Shown: one piece after another, positions 1 to 9,220 of the stretch
How the letters are laid out: the number at the start of each line of letters is the position of its first letter
How positions within the stretch are numbered: position 1 is the first letter of the stretch
Assembly (NCBI GenBank): GCA_902826455.1
Contig: CADEEV010000002.1
Coordinates: 1-64,000, forward strand
Length of the DNA stretch: 64,000 nt
Origin: an uncultured Acidobacteriota bacterium
GTDB lineage: Bacteria; Acidobacteriota; Vicinamibacteria; Fen-336
Direction of reading: 5' to 3'
The notes under the pieces: model-generated
The model's input: only the letters and a program-made list of their open reading frames with translations
What the model was told of the DNA's origin: nothing
Databases searched by the model: none
Program-made: the position numbers and the translations under genes

Positions 1-2
1 GG

Positions 3-749
3 GCCGGCGCCGCCTTTGGCGGCCGCCGCTTCGACGCGCTGCTGCCGCTCTTCGGCCTCGGCCTCGCCTTCGCGGCCGACGCCGTCGCCGCGTTCGTGCG
101 CCGCCGGCCCCTGGCGCCGGTCGCGGCCCTCGTCGCGGCCTTCGTTCTGTGGAACGTGCTCCTGGCCCGCCAGTTCAAGACCGGCGGCTGGGACTACTCG
201 GGCCCGATCGCGTTCGAGACGATGGGCCACAGCGTCGTTACCCAGTTGGACCGGGCCATCGGCTCGCCGTTCTCCCTCCCCGGCTCGCTGTGGAGCCTGC
301 TCACGCGGGGCCGGGGGCTTCCGGAGTACGAGTCCGCGTACATGGAGCGCCGTCATGGGCGCTTCTCGATCCGCATGGGGGACGACGACCGCATCTTCCT
401 GGAGGACGGCTGGGGAGCCGCGCAGACGCTGGACGGCGCGACGGTCCGGCCCCTGGCCGCAGGCTCGGCCGGCCTCGTGGTCCCGCTCCACGATGCGCGG
501 CCCTACGAGCTCGGGGCGCGCGTGCGGGTCCTCGGGGCGCCGGGGGCCCGGCTGCGCGTGCTCCTGAACGATCGGGTGGTGGGGCTCTGGGAGGTCGGGC
601 CCTCTCCCGTCGATCAGGTGCTCTCGGTACCCTCGGAGGTGGTCCGGCCCGGCCGCAACGCGCTTCGCTTCAAGCGGCCCGGCGACGGGCCCTGGGACGG
701 CACGATCGCGGTTGCGGGCGTCTGGATGGATCCCTCCGTGTCGCGTTAG
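3..749 (+). CDS. C-terminal part of a membrane protein, GT39/EPS-type (partial)
   Basis: The reading frame is already open at the left edge, so only the C-terminal ~248 residues are present and the start lies outside the window. The visible part begins with a hydrophobic stretch (AGAAFGGRRFDALLPLFGLG), then a second membrane segment around the first 55 residues. A soluble tail of about 190 residues follows, rich in beta-type residues and ending in a TAG stop. The FGGRRFD/LLPLF arrangement followed by a globular tail resembles the C-termini of acidobacterial ArnT/PMT-like membrane glycosyltransferases. That is an inference, since the catalytic N-terminus is missing. A GTG at 96 is an internal codon, not the likely start. 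Confidence 0.6.
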   Translation, partial: AGAAFGGRRFDALLPLFGLGLAFAADAVAAFVRRRPLAPVAALVAAFVLWNVLLARQFKTGGWDYSGPIAFETMGHSVVTQLDRAIGSPFSLPGSLWSLLTRGRGLPEYESAYMERRHGRFSIRMGDDDRIFLEDGWGAAQTLDGATVRPLAAGSAGLVVPLHDARPYELGARVRVLGAPGARLRVLLNDRVVGLWEVGPSPVDQVLSVPSEVVRPGRNALRFKRPGDGPWDGTIAVAGVWMDPSVSR

Positions 750-776
750 CCCGACGTTCGACGTTCACACAGGTGG

Positions 777-2876
777 ATGCGATACTCGTTTTCTATGCCC
801 TTCAGCCCACGACGCAGCCTCGCCCTCCTCCTCCTGACCCAGATCGCCGCCCCGGGCGCCGGGGCCCAGCAGGCTCCGACGTTCCCGAGCCAGCTCGACC
901 TCGTGACCGTGGACGTGATCGTCACCGACAAGGACGGCCGCCCGGTCGAGGGCCTGACGGCCGACGACTTCGTCCTCAAGGAAGAGGGCCGGATCCAGTC
1001 GATCTCGAGCTTCGACGCCGTGGCCGTGCACGAGTCGACGCCGACCCAGGCCCCGTGGATGGCCCGGATCGCGACCAACCAGGGCCCGCCGCCCCGGCCC
1101 GAGCGCTCGTTCAGCGTCATCTTCGACGACGCCCATCTGACCCCCAGCCACGTCGGCGCCGCGAAGAAGGCCGTCCGGGACTTCCTCGAGCAGGTGCTCC
1201 GGGACGGCGACCAGGTGACGCTCTCCGCGACCTCGGGAGGCGGCTGGTGGAGCGCCCAGATGCCCGAGGGTCGCTCGGACATCGAGACCTTCCTGGCGCG
1301 CTTCGAGGGCAAGCGCACCTACAACCCCTCGGCGCCCAACGCCCTGTCCGACTTCGAGGCCATGCGGCTGCAGAACAGCCGCGACCCGAACATCCTCACG
1401 GAGGTGAGCCGCCGCTTCTTCGAGAACGGCGTGATCGCCGACCCGCCGCCCGTGAACGCCCGGGACAACAGCCGCCGTGACCTCCAGATCTCCCCCGGTC
1501 AGCTCATGATCAACACCATGGCCGCGCAGATCTATGCCGAGCGGACGTCCAAGACCCAGGCCACCCTGCGCACCTTGAAGCGCGTCGTCGAGGCCCTGGG
1601 AGCCACGCGTGGCCGCAAGTCCGTGATCCTGGTGTCCGAGGGCTTCATCTGGGACCCGTCGCTTCCCGAGATGCGCGAGGTCGAGCGTGCCGCGCGCCAG
1701 GCCAACGCGGTGCTGTACTTCGTCGACGCGCGCGGCCTGTCGGGCGGCCCCGCGATCCACGACGCCGAGGTGGCCCAGGCCACGGACGGCCGCGACATGG
1801 CCGTGATGCAGGCCGCCGCGTCCCAGGAGAGCGACGGCTCGCGTTCGCTCGCCGACGACACGGGCGGTTTCAGCGTCCAGAACACGAACGACCTCACCAA
1901 GGGCTTCAAGCGCATCGCGGCCGACTCGCGCAACCACTACCTGCTCGGATTCTCGTCGTCGAACCCGAAGCGCGACGGCAAGTTCCGCAAGCTGTCGGTC
2001 GAGGTGAGGCGGCCGGGCGTCGACGTGCGGGCCCGCAAGGGCTACTACGCGCCCTCGGACGAGAAGGAAGCCAGGCCGCTGGGGAAGGACGACCTGGCCC
2101 CGCCCGTCCGTCGCGCCCTCGATTCGCCCTGGGGCGCCGACGGCATCCCGCTGCGCCTCACGTCCTACGTCCTGGCTCCCACGGGCGCCAAGAGCCTCAC
2201 GCTGCTCGTGGCCGAGGCCGATCCGGCCGGCGTCGCCTTCGAGTCCAAGGCGGGGCGCGAGGACGGCGTGCTCGAGACCTTCGCCGTGGTCACGGCCCGC
2301 GACTCGGGCGAGACGTTCACGGCCGAACGCCGGCTCGATCTCAGCCTGCCCCACGACGTCCTGGCGCGGCTGGGGACGGCGTGGCTGCCGGTGATGCGCG
2401 ACTTCCAGCTTCCCGCCGGCGTCTACCAGGCCCGACTGCTCGTGCGCGACCCGAAGACCGGCCGCGTCGGCAGCGTGCGCCACGAGTTCGAGGTGCCGGA
2501 GCCGGCGAAGTTCCACATCTCGACGCCCCTGCTCACGGACACGCTGCAGGGCGACGCCGCCAACCCGCGCCCGACGCCTCTCGCGCGCCGGGCCTTCGCG
2601 GCAGGCTCACGCCTGTTCTGCGCCTACGAGGTCTACGGGCTCGCGGCCGGGGCCCGGGTCTCGTCGGGCTACATCGTGAAGTCCGCGGCGGGGGCCACGC
2701 TGCTCAGCCAGCCCCTGAAGCCCTTCGCCGAAGGCGCGCCGCTGGGCCAGACGATGGTGCTCTCGCTGCAGGGCGTCGCGCCCGGGGACTACGAGATCGT
2801 CCTGAGCGTGCGCGACGACGGCACGGGCGAGGCGGTCCAGGTGCGCGAGGCGTTCACGGTGGTCGCCGCCCGCTAG
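777..2876 (+). CDS. VWFA-related acidobacterial-domain secreted protein
   Basis: Secreted protein of up to 699 residues. The opening (LDLVTVDVIVTDKDGRPVEG, then LTADDFVLKEEG) is the hallmark of the VWFA-related domain found mostly in Acidobacteriota. A von Willebrand A-like core follows, with a strand SVIFDD where the metal site would start and a later VILVSEGF strand. The strict DxSxS metal motif is absent, as is common in this group. The last ~250 residues look like beta-sandwich repeats. The signal peptide fits better if translation starts at ATG 795 (MPFSPRRSLALLLLTQ) than at ATG 777; AGGTGG sits directly before 777. Its function is unknown, probably envelope-associated. It ends in CTAG shared with the convergent TPR gene. 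Confidence 0.85.
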   Translation: MRYSFSMPFSPRRSLALLLLTQIAAPGAGAQQAPTFPSQLDLVTVDVIVTDKDGRPVEGLTADDFVLKEEGRIQSISSFDAVAVHESTPTQAPWMARIATNQGPPPRPERSFSVIFDDAHLTPSHVGAAKKAVRDFLEQVLRDGDQVTLSATSGGGWWSAQMPEGRSDIETFLARFEGKRTYNPSAPNALSDFEAMRLQNSRDPNILTEVSRRFFENGVIADPPPVNARDNSRRDLQISPGQLMINTMAAQIYAERTSKTQATLRTLKRVVEALGATRGRKSVILVSEGFIWDPSLPEMREVERAARQANAVLYFVDARGLSGGPAIHDAEVAQATDGRDMAVMQAAASQESDGSRSLADDTGGFSVQNTNDLTKGFKRIAADSRNHYLLGFSSSNPKRDGKFRKLSVEVRRPGVDVRARKGYYAPSDEKEARPLGKDDLAPPVRRALDSPWGADGIPLRLTSYVLAPTGAKSLTLLVAEADPAGVAFESKAGREDGVLETFAVVTARDSGETFTAERRLDLSLPHDVLARLGTAWLPVMRDFQLPAGVYQARLLVRDPKTGRVGSVRHEFEVPEPAKFHISTPLLTDTLQGDAANPRPTPLARRAFAAGSRLFCAYEVYGLAAGARVSSGYIVKSAAGATLLSQPLKPFAEGAPLGQTMVLSLQGVAPGDYEIVLSVRDDGTGEAVQVREAFTVVAAR

Positions 2877-3649
2877 GGCTTCACGGCCTTCGCCGCGTCT
2901 TCGCGCTTCTTGATGTCGTCCTTGAGGGCCGGGCTCACGGGATAGCCCGACTTCTCGGCCGCCTTCACCGAGCTCCGGGCGTCGTCGAACTGGCCGAGCA
3001 TCATCTGCACCGCCGCGAGGTTGTTGTGGGCGGCCCCCAGCTTGGGGTTGGCCAGGATCGCGGCCTTGTACTCGCGCGCCGCGTCGGGAAGCAGCCCCTG
3101 GCGGAAGTAGGAGCTGCCGAGGGCCAGGGACAGCTCGGCCGGCGGCTGGCCGCTCCGGGTCTCGCGGCTGTCGGCCGACTCGAGAAGGTGGATCCGCGCC
3201 TCGATCTGCACGGCGGCGATCGGCTCTCCGCCGCCGGCCGCCGCGTTGCGGCCCGACTGGACGCGGAGCTGCTGCAGGCCTTCCTTGAGCTCGGCGATGT
3301 GGTCGCGGCGCTCGCGGTCGATCGCGGCCCGCTGCTTGTCGTCGAGGTGCGTCTGTTCGATCCAGACGTCGCGGCCGGCGACGTAGGCTGCCGTGGCCTC
3401 GGGATAGCGCTTGAGGCTCATGTAGGACTGGCCGAGGCTGTAGTGGGCGAGCAGCATCTGGGGATCGAGCTTGATCGCCTGCTTGAACTCGTCGGCGGCC
3501 CGCTCGAAGGACTCGGACCGCATCAGGTCGGTGCCGAGCTCGTAGTGGCGCTGGGCCTCGGCGCGCTGCGACTTCGCGACGGCGTCCTGGGCCAGGGCCG
3601 GGCCGGCGGCAGCCACGAGGACGAGGGTGAGGGAAGGGAGTAGGCGCAT
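2873..3649 (-). CDS. Secreted TPR-repeat protein
   Basis: A 258-residue protein with a clear Sec signal peptide (MRLLPSLTLVLVAAAGPALA, cleavage after ALA). Tetratricopeptide repeats follow: one near residues 30-100 (HYELGTDLMRSESFERAADE, then a second helix pair with AHYSLGQSYMSLKRYPEATA) and a second array near 165-240 (LALGSSYFRQGLLPDAAREY, then AAHNNLAAVQMMLGQFDDAR). It is likely a periplasmic or outer-membrane scaffold; no catalytic motif is visible. A good AGGAGG lies about 10 bases before the ATG. Its stop codon shares the CTAG tetranucleotide with the convergent VWFA gene, which is also secreted. The partner is unknown. Confidence 0.85.
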   Translation of the reverse strand: MRLLPSLTLVLVAAAGPALAQDAVAKSQRAEAQRHYELGTDLMRSESFERAADEFKQAIKLDPQMLLAHYSLGQSYMSLKRYPEATAAYVAGRDVWIEQTHLDDKQRAAIDRERRDHIAELKEGLQQLRVQSGRNAAAGGGEPIAAVQIEARIHLLESADSRETRSGQPPAELSLALGSSYFRQGLLPDAAREYKAAILANPKLGAAHNNLAAVQMMLGQFDDARSSVKAAEKSGYPVSPALKDDIKKREDAAKAVKP

Positions 3650-3690
3650 CTGCGGGATCTCCTCCTGGACGGGCCGAGCCTAACAGAAAG

Positions 3691-3720
3691 AAAAAGGGGG
3701 TGGGATCGCTCCCACCCCCT
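3691..3720 (-). terminator. Intrinsic terminator of the first TonB receptor gene
   Basis: Read on the minus strand, a perfect 10-bp stem GGGGGTGGGA/TCCCACCCCC (3696-3705 with 3710-3719) with a four-base loop is followed by TTTTTCTTTCT. It lies just after the receptor stop codon at 3743 and before the TPR gene start at 3649, so it should end the receptor transcript. It is one of only two convincing hairpin terminators I found in the window. Confidence 0.9.
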
Positions 3721-3742
3721 GACGACTCGAAGGACTAGACGA

Positions 3743-6700
3743 CTACCACTCGAAGCGGGCGCCGAAGCGGATCTGCCGCGGCGTCTGGTACGAAGCCGCG
3801 GCGCTGTTGACGCCGTTGCTCGGGTAGCCGAAGTTCGGGTTCGCGACGCCGAAGCCCGTTTCCGTGCCGATGTCGAAGTTGGTGGGGTTCTGGCTGTTGA
3901 GCAGGTTGAACCCGTCCGCCATCAGGACGATCTTCTGGTTGCTGCCGACCTTGATCTGGTAGTCGGCATGAAGGTCGAACACGATCTCGGCAGGGGTGCG
4001 GACGCGGAAGCCGCCGCAGTCGCTGCAGTCGGCCACGTTGTTGACCGTGTCGATGCCGGCGCCGCGGAGGGTGATCGGGATCTCGCCGGCGCTGTCGTAG
4101 GCGGGGTTCGCCGCGAACGCCGTGAGGACGCGACCCGAGCCCGCGTTCAAGCCGAGGCCGAGGTTCAAGTTGTTCCACGCGTACGTCGCGTAGACCTTGA
4201 GCTGGTGGCGCCGGTCGTTGGGGAGCTCGCCGTTGCCCAGCGTGCTGCCGAGGAAACGGATGTCGCCGTTGAAGCCGAGGACGGGAACGCCGTAGCCCGT
4301 GTAGCTCGGATCGTTCGTCGGGAAGTCGAACAGCGACGTGATCGACGGGTCGGACTGGCCGTTGTCCGAGCGGAAGAAGCCCTCGAAGTTGCCCGAGAGC
4401 TTGGCCCAGCGGTACGACGTGACGAGCGCCCAGTTGTTGGAGAAGTTCTTGTTGACGGTCACTTCGAGGGCGTCGTACTTGTGGACCGGGGTCTCGAACG
4501 CGGCCGTGAAGCCGGGGATCGCCTGGGCGAACGTCGCCTCGGAGATGTTCGTGATCGCGTACTCGACGCTGGCCGGCGCGTCGTCACGGAAGTAGCCGGC
4601 CATGGCCAGGGAGCCGATGTCCTCGAGGACCTGGGGCAGGGTGTTGTGGATGTAGCGGACGCCCAGGTTGACGGAGTGGCCGACCTCGAACTCGACGCCG
4701 CCGATCCACTCGTCCTTGTACGTGGGGTTGGCCTCGGGATCGAAGATCGCAGCGCCCAGGCCGGCGAGCTGCAGGTGGGTGGTGGTGGCCGGCGTGCCGG
4801 CGACGACGCCCTCCGGGATCGGGTTGGTGAGGCCGGCGTCGAAGTAGTCCGCGCGGCTGATGCCGGCGTCGGCCGAGAGGGCCCGGGCCGCCAGGTCGTT
4901 CGGGATCTTCGAGTAGAAGCGGCCGTAGCTGGCGTAGACCTTCGACTTGCCGTTACCGAACAGGTCGTAGGTCGCGCCGATGCGCGGGCTGAACGTGCCG
5001 TCGAACTCGCGCTCGCAGAAGATCGCCTCGCCGGAGCCGTCGTTGGCGCCCGGACGCGACTCGCCGACGGTGCAGAGCTTGCTGCCGCCGCCGACCAGCT
5101 TCTGACGCTCCCAGCGCACGCCGGGGCGAACCGTGAGGCGGCTGCCGATCTGCCACGTGTCCTGAGCGAAGAAGTTCAGGTAGTTCGCCGTGGTGAGGGG
5201 CACCGGCCCGAAGTTCGCGCGCGTCGCGCGGTAGATGCGGCCGTAGACCGGATCCGGCAGTATCGTGATGCTGCCGCCCGTACGCGTCACGGTGCCGTTC
5301 GGGAGCGTGAACGTCGGACCTGTGCGGCCCTGGTCACGCGCGAACGAGATGTCCTCGTAGTTCACGCCATAGCGGACCTGGTGGTTGCCGCCGGCGTTGA
5401 AGATGTTCGTGGACTTCAGGGAGTACTGCTTGTTCTTGCCCTCGCCGCCCTTGTCGTACACGCCGATGCCGCCGAGGCGGGCCTGGGGCGTGACGGTCGA
5501 GTCGAGAACCTGCCACTCGTCCTGGATCGGGATCTCGTTGATCTTGTTGGTGGCGTTGGCGAACGACGCCTCGACCAGCCAGTTCGGGTTGATGATGCCG
5601 TCGTACCGCACGCTCTGGTTGTGGCCGCCGTACGTGTCGAGCTCGCTGAAGCGCGACTGCGTGGCGCCGAGCAGCGCCGTGAAGCGCTGGATGCCCGGCT
5701 CGCCCTTCGACGGGTCGCCGAAGGCGGCGACGTCGAAGCGGTGGTTCGGGGTGGCCTGCACGCTCAGCTTGCCGGCGTAGGAGTACACGCGGCGCTTGCG
5801 CTCCACGTCGCCCAGGCTGCGCAGCGGGAAGCCGACGGGCGCGATGAACTTGGCGCGCTGGTACTGGGGGTTGAAGGCGCCGAAGAAGAACACGCGGTCC
5901 TTGACGATCGGGCCGCCGAGGGTGGCGCCGAAATCGTAGTTGTCCTGGGCGGTCAGGTTGACCGTGCCGTTCGGCGTGTCGAGCTGCTTGTAGCTCGACT
6001 CGAGCGAGTTCGGACGGAAGTAACCGTACAGGCTGCCGTGGAAGTTGTTCGTGCCGCTCTGGGTGACGACGTTCACGACGCCGCCCGTGGACTGGCCGTA
6101 CTCGGCCTCGAAGCCGCCGGTCTTGACCTGCGTCTCCTTGATGAAGTCCGTGGTGACGCCCGTGCCGAGGGAGCCGAACACGATCGAGTACGTGCCGACG
6201 CCGCCGAAGCCCGTGTTCGAGATGTTGACGCCGTCGACCACGTAGTTGTTGTCGAGGCCGGCCGCGCCGGCGATCGACGGGTTCGAGCGGCCGACGCCGC
6301 TGGAATCCGAGACGCCCGGGACGAGGTAGAGCGTGTCCGTGAAGTTGCGGCCGACCGGCAGCCGCTTCAGGACATCGGCGGAGAGCACGCCGCCGGTGGT
6401 CGTGGAGGACTGGTCGATGACGGGCGCGCCGCCGACGACCTCGATGACCTCCTGCAGCTCACCGACCTTGAGCGTGAACGCGAGGTCGAGCGTCGCGCCG
6501 AGGCGCACGTCGATGTTCTTCTGCTCGACCGGCGAGAAGCCGGCCAGCTCGACCTTGACGGAGTAGCGGCCAACCGTGAGGAAGGGCGCGTTGAAGCGGC
6601 CCGAGGAATCGGTCACGAAGGTCTTGTTGCCCTGCTCGGACGAGAGGGTGACCGTCGCGCCCGGGATCGCGGCGCCCTGCGAATCGCTCACGATGCCGGA

Positions 6701-6784
6701 GAGAGTGCCCGTGGTCTGCTGGGCCGAGGCGATACCGGCCGTCGCCAGGATCAGCGCCAGGGCCCAAATCAAATGGCGTCTCAT
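3743..6784 (-). CDS. TonB-dependent receptor, carboxypeptidase-regulatory N-terminus
   Basis: Outer-membrane receptor of 1013 residues from the chosen start. Signal peptide (MRRHLIWALALILATAGIAS), then a carboxypeptidase-regulatory-like beta-sandwich at about 25-105 (GTLSGIVSDSQGAAIPGATV). A plug domain follows with LPVGRNFTDTLYLVPGVSDS and NNYVVDGVNI, then a long beta-barrel ending in the aromatic FGARFEW expected for BAM recognition. This is the acidobacterial Oar/SusC-like type, probably for import of sugars or peptides; the substrate cannot be read from sequence. The start at 6784 is preferred to an upstream frame extension to 6886 because AAGGAG (6795-6800) lies 10 bases before it and the signal peptide then begins correctly. 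No SusD-type partner is adjacent. Confidence 0.92.
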   Translation of the reverse strand: MRRHLIWALALILATAGIASAQQTTGTLSGIVSDSQGAAIPGATVTLSSEQGNKTFVTDSSGRFNAPFLTVGRYSVKVELAGFSPVEQKNIDVRLGATLDLAFTLKVGELQEVIEVVGGAPVIDQSSTTTGGVLSADVLKRLPVGRNFTDTLYLVPGVSDSSGVGRSNPSIAGAAGLDNNYVVDGVNISNTGFGGVGTYSIVFGSLGTGVTTDFIKETQVKTGGFEAEYGQSTGGVVNVVTQSGTNNFHGSLYGYFRPNSLESSYKQLDTPNGTVNLTAQDNYDFGATLGGPIVKDRVFFFGAFNPQYQRAKFIAPVGFPLRSLGDVERKRRVYSYAGKLSVQATPNHRFDVAAFGDPSKGEPGIQRFTALLGATQSRFSELDTYGGHNQSVRYDGIINPNWLVEASFANATNKINEIPIQDEWQVLDSTVTPQARLGGIGVYDKGGEGKNKQYSLKSTNIFNAGGNHQVRYGVNYEDISFARDQGRTGPTFTLPNGTVTRTGGSITILPDPVYGRIYRATRANFGPVPLTTANYLNFFAQDTWQIGSRLTVRPGVRWERQKLVGGGSKLCTVGESRPGANDGSGEAIFCEREFDGTFSPRIGATYDLFGNGKSKVYASYGRFYSKIPNDLAARALSADAGISRADYFDAGLTNPIPEGVVAGTPATTTHLQLAGLGAAIFDPEANPTYKDEWIGGVEFEVGHSVNLGVRYIHNTLPQVLEDIGSLAMAGYFRDDAPASVEYAITNISEATFAQAIPGFTAAFETPVHKYDALEVTVNKNFSNNWALVTSYRWAKLSGNFEGFFRSDNGQSDPSITSLFDFPTNDPSYTGYGVPVLGFNGDIRFLGSTLGNGELPNDRRHQLKVYATYAWNNLNLGLGLNAGSGRVLTAFAANPAYDSAGEIPITLRGAGIDTVNNVADCSDCGGFRVRTPAEIVFDLHADYQIKVGSNQKIVLMADGFNLLNSQNPTNFDIGTETGFGVANPNFGYPSNGVNSAAASYQTPRQIRFGARFEW

Positions 6785-7113
6785 CAGTTTGTTACTCCTT
6801 CTGTTCTCTGCCAATAGCCGCCGTCGCCGTCCGGGGGACCATCCCGTGTCGGGGATTCTCTCGGGGGCGCTGAGCGACCCACTCACATAGTTCGGAAACG
6901 ACTGTGACTTCTTTTAGCAAGACCCGGGCCGTCCGCACCCATCGCCGAGAGTTCTCTTAAAGTATTGAAAACAATAGAGGTGCACTGACACTCCGGATCG
7001 ATTTCGCGGCTGGACGATTCACTTCTATGGACTCCAGCCCTTTGATGATTCAATGATGTGGATCGTGTCATGGGCGTCGGCGCGCTCACGCGTTGGTGTA
7101 AGCTCCCCCGCTC
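6785..7113. other. Intergenic region between divergent TonB receptor and EamA genes
   Basis: About 330 bases without a supported gene. The receptor's AAGGAG Shine-Dalgarno is at 6795-6800 on the minus strand. The segment 6950-7050 is clearly more AT-rich than its surroundings and holds a small inverted repeat, TATTG-AAAA-CAATA (6963-6976). Promoters for both flanking genes are expected here, but I found no convincing -35/-10 pair. TAAGCT at 7099-7104, nine bases before the GTG start of the exporter, is a weak -10 candidate. Confidence 0.5.
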
Positions 7114-8058
7114 GTGGCACGAACCGGGCGCAACCTGCTGCCGTGGCTGTCCCTGTTGACGATCTGGATCGTCTGGGGCTCGACCTACCTGGCGATCCGC
7201 GTGGCGGTCCGGGAGATGGATCCCTTCGCCGCCGCGGCCGCGCGCTATCTCCTCGCGGGCGTCGCCATGGCCGGCATCGCGATGGTCGTCGACCGCGCGA
7301 ACGGCTGGCCCACCCGCAGTCAGCTCCTGCACTACAGCCTCATCGGCGTGCTCTTCCTGGGCTTCGGCAACGGCTTCGTGATGTGGTCGGAGAAGCGCAT
7401 TCCGAGCGGCATCGCGGCGCTCCTCGTCGCCACCGTGCCCCTCTGGATGACGATCCTCGACGGCCTCCGGCCCGGCGGCCAGCCCTGGAGCGTGCGCGCC
7501 TGGATCGGCACCCTGATCGGTCTCGTCGGCGTGTTCCTCGTGGCAAGGCCCGAGGGCGGCGACTGGTCGGGCCACCTCGCCGGCATCGCGGCGCTCCAGG
7601 TGGCGACGATCGCCTGGTCGATCGGCGCCCTCTACTCGCAGTCGGTGCCGAAGAAGCTGCCCGTGATGACCGCCTCGGCGGTCGAGATGCTGGTGGGCGC
7701 CGGCGCGCTGCTGCTCGAGTCGAAGCTCGCCGGCGAGGACCTCGCAACGCTGCGCGCCGCGTCTGCGGACGCCTGGTGGAGCCTCGCCTACCTGGTGGTC
7801 TTCGGCTCGCTCGTCGGCTTCACGGCGTTCTCCTACTGCCTCAACGAGCTCCCGGCCGCGACCGTCGGCACCTACGCGTACGTGAACCCGGTGGTGGCCG
7901 TGGCGCTCGGCGCCTTCTTCCTGGGGGAGCCTCTCTCCGCGTGGCTCCTCGTGGGCGGCGCGTTGATCCTCCTGGCCGTGATCCTCACGACACTCGCGGC
8001 CCAGTCGAAGCGCCCGCCCGAGCCGCAGGCCGAGCCCGCTCCCGCGCCCGCCGACTGA
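7114..8058 (+). CDS. yedA: EamA/DMT-family exporter, YedA-like
   Basis: A 314-residue inner-membrane protein with ten predicted hydrophobic segments in two EamA repeats. Segments such as IWIVWGSTYLAIRVAV near the N-terminus, LFLGFGNGFVMWSEKRIPSG in repeat one and TYAYVNPVVAVALGAFFLGE in repeat two match the YedA branch of drug/metabolite exporters. The likely role is proton-driven export of a small metabolite or amino acid; the substrate is unknown. The tail after residue 295 is Pro/Glu/Ala-rich and cytoplasmic. The start is GTG with no visible Shine-Dalgarno. Its TGA abuts the TCA of the convergent NamZ-like gene (TGATCA at 8056-8061), leaving no spacer. Confidence 0.88.
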   Translation: MARTGRNLLPWLSLLTIWIVWGSTYLAIRVAVREMDPFAAAAARYLLAGVAMAGIAMVVDRANGWPTRSQLLHYSLIGVLFLGFGNGFVMWSEKRIPSGIAALLVATVPLWMTILDGLRPGGQPWSVRAWIGTLIGLVGVFLVARPEGGDWSGHLAGIAALQVATIAWSIGALYSQSVPKKLPVMTASAVEMLVGAGALLLESKLAGEDLATLRAASADAWWSLAYLVVFGSLVGFTAFSYCLNELPAATVGTYAYVNPVVAVALGAFFLGEPLSAWLLVGGALILLAVILTTLAAQSKRPPEPQAEPAPAPAD

Positions 8059-9219
8059 TCAGTAGAGCAGGTGGCGCGCGCGGCGCCGCCGGAAGGCGGC
8101 GAGCTCGCGTCGCCACGCCGGAAGGAGCTCCCGCGGCGAGCGCCCGGCGTCGATCGCCCGGCGCTCGCGCTCGCTGCCGCAGAGGATGTCGATGGGCCGC
8201 TTCACGTGCTCGTACTCGTAGGGAGGCTCGCGCCAGCCGAAGCGCCGCGGGTCCTGGGCGCGCGCATGGTGGATCAGCAGCAGGTAGGCCAGGAACGCCG
8301 GGAAGCGCCCGCGATCGGTGACGTGGAGGAAGACGCCCCCGCAGACGAGGCCCGCGTGCTTCTGGAACGTCGGCGTGAAGTACAACGGACGGAAGCGCAC
8401 CCCCGGCAGCCGCTCGCGCGTCATGTCCTTCGCCAGGCGGAACGGATCGAGCCACGGCGCGCCGATCGTCTCGAAGGGCCGCGTCGTGCCCCGGCCCTCG
8501 GACAGGTTCGTGCCTTCGACGAGGCAGCCCCCGGGATAGACGAACGCGGTGTCCACGGTGGGCATGTTCGGCGACGGGGGCACCCAGGGAAGCCCCGTGT
8601 CCTCGAAGGCCATCGAGCGCTTCCAGCCCGCCATGCGCACGACGGAGAGCTCGACGTTGAGGCCCAGCTCGGCGCGGAAGAGGAGCGCCAGCTCGCCCGT
8701 CGTCATCCCGTGGCGCACGGCCAGCGGGTGCAGGCCGACGAAGGAGCGGTAGCCGGGATCGAGGACGTTGCCGTCGAGGGCGAGGCCGCCCAGCGGGTTC
8801 GGCCGGTCGAGCACCACGAGGCGCACGCCCGCATCGGCGCACGCCTGCATGGCGTGGAGCATCGTGTAGATGAAGGTGTAGTAGCGCGACCCGACGTCCT
8901 GCAGGTCGAAGAGCAGCGCGTCGAGGCCCGCCAGCATGCGCGCCGTGGGGACGCGGGTGTCGCCGTAGAGGCTGAAGATCGGCAGTCCCGTCGACGGGTC
9001 GCGGCCGTCGTCGACCTCGACGAGGTCCTGGGCGTTGGCCCACAGCCCGTGCTCCGGCCCGAGCAGCGCCGCGAGCCGGATCGCCTTCGACGCGTGGAGC
9101 GCGTGGGAGGCGTGGACGAGGTCCCTCGTCACGGAGGCCGGGTTCGCGATCAGGCCGACGCGCGCCCCGCGCAGGCCGCGGGGCCGCGCGAGCAGGACCT
9201 CGAGTCCGGAGCGAACCAA
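8059..9219 (-). CDS. namZ: NamZ-like exo-beta-N-acetylmuramidase (DUF1343)
   Basis: A 386-residue DUF1343 protein. Diagnostic blocks are RVGLIANPASVTRDL, LAALLGPEHGLWANAQ, STGLPIFSLYGDTRVPTARM, LLFDLQDVGSRYYTFIYTM and LDRPNPLGG. In Bacillus subtilis the family (YbbC/NamZ, GH171) removes N-acetylmuramic acid from the non-reducing end of muropeptides, so a role in cell-wall recycling or turnover is likely. No signal peptide is seen, so the enzyme may act in the cytoplasm, unlike secreted homologues. The start is TTG, one base after the TAG of the upstream FHA-TIG gene, which suggests translational coupling in a two-gene operon. No Shine-Dalgarno of its own is evident. Confidence 0.85.
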   Translation of the reverse strand: MVRSGLEVLLARPRGLRGARVGLIANPASVTRDLVHASHALHASKAIRLAALLGPEHGLWANAQDLVEVDDGRDPSTGLPIFSLYGDTRVPTARMLAGLDALLFDLQDVGSRYYTFIYTMLHAMQACADAGVRLVVLDRPNPLGGLALDGNVLDPGYRSFVGLHPLAVRHGMTTGELALLFRAELGLNVELSVVRMAGWKRSMAFEDTGLPWVPPSPNMPTVDTAFVYPGGCLVEGTNLSEGRGTTRPFETIGAPWLDPFRLAKDMTRERLPGVRFRPLYFTPTFQKHAGLVCGGVFLHVTDRGRFPAFLAYLLLIHHARAQDPRRFGWREPPYEYEHVKRPIDILCGSERERRAIDAGRSPRELLPAWRRELAAFRRRRARHLLY

Positions 9220-9220
9220 G

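Noticed and set aside
3968-6817. A 949-codon open frame on the plus strand, opposite the first TonB receptor
   Set aside because: It is an antisense shadow produced by high GC at third codon positions. Its product is full of low-complexity Arg/Ala/Val/Glu with no domain, while the minus strand encodes a complete receptor.
6963-6976. TATTG-AAAA-CAATA inverted repeat as an operator
   Set aside because: Only 5 bp per arm, AT-rich and without a second copy; too short to support a site.
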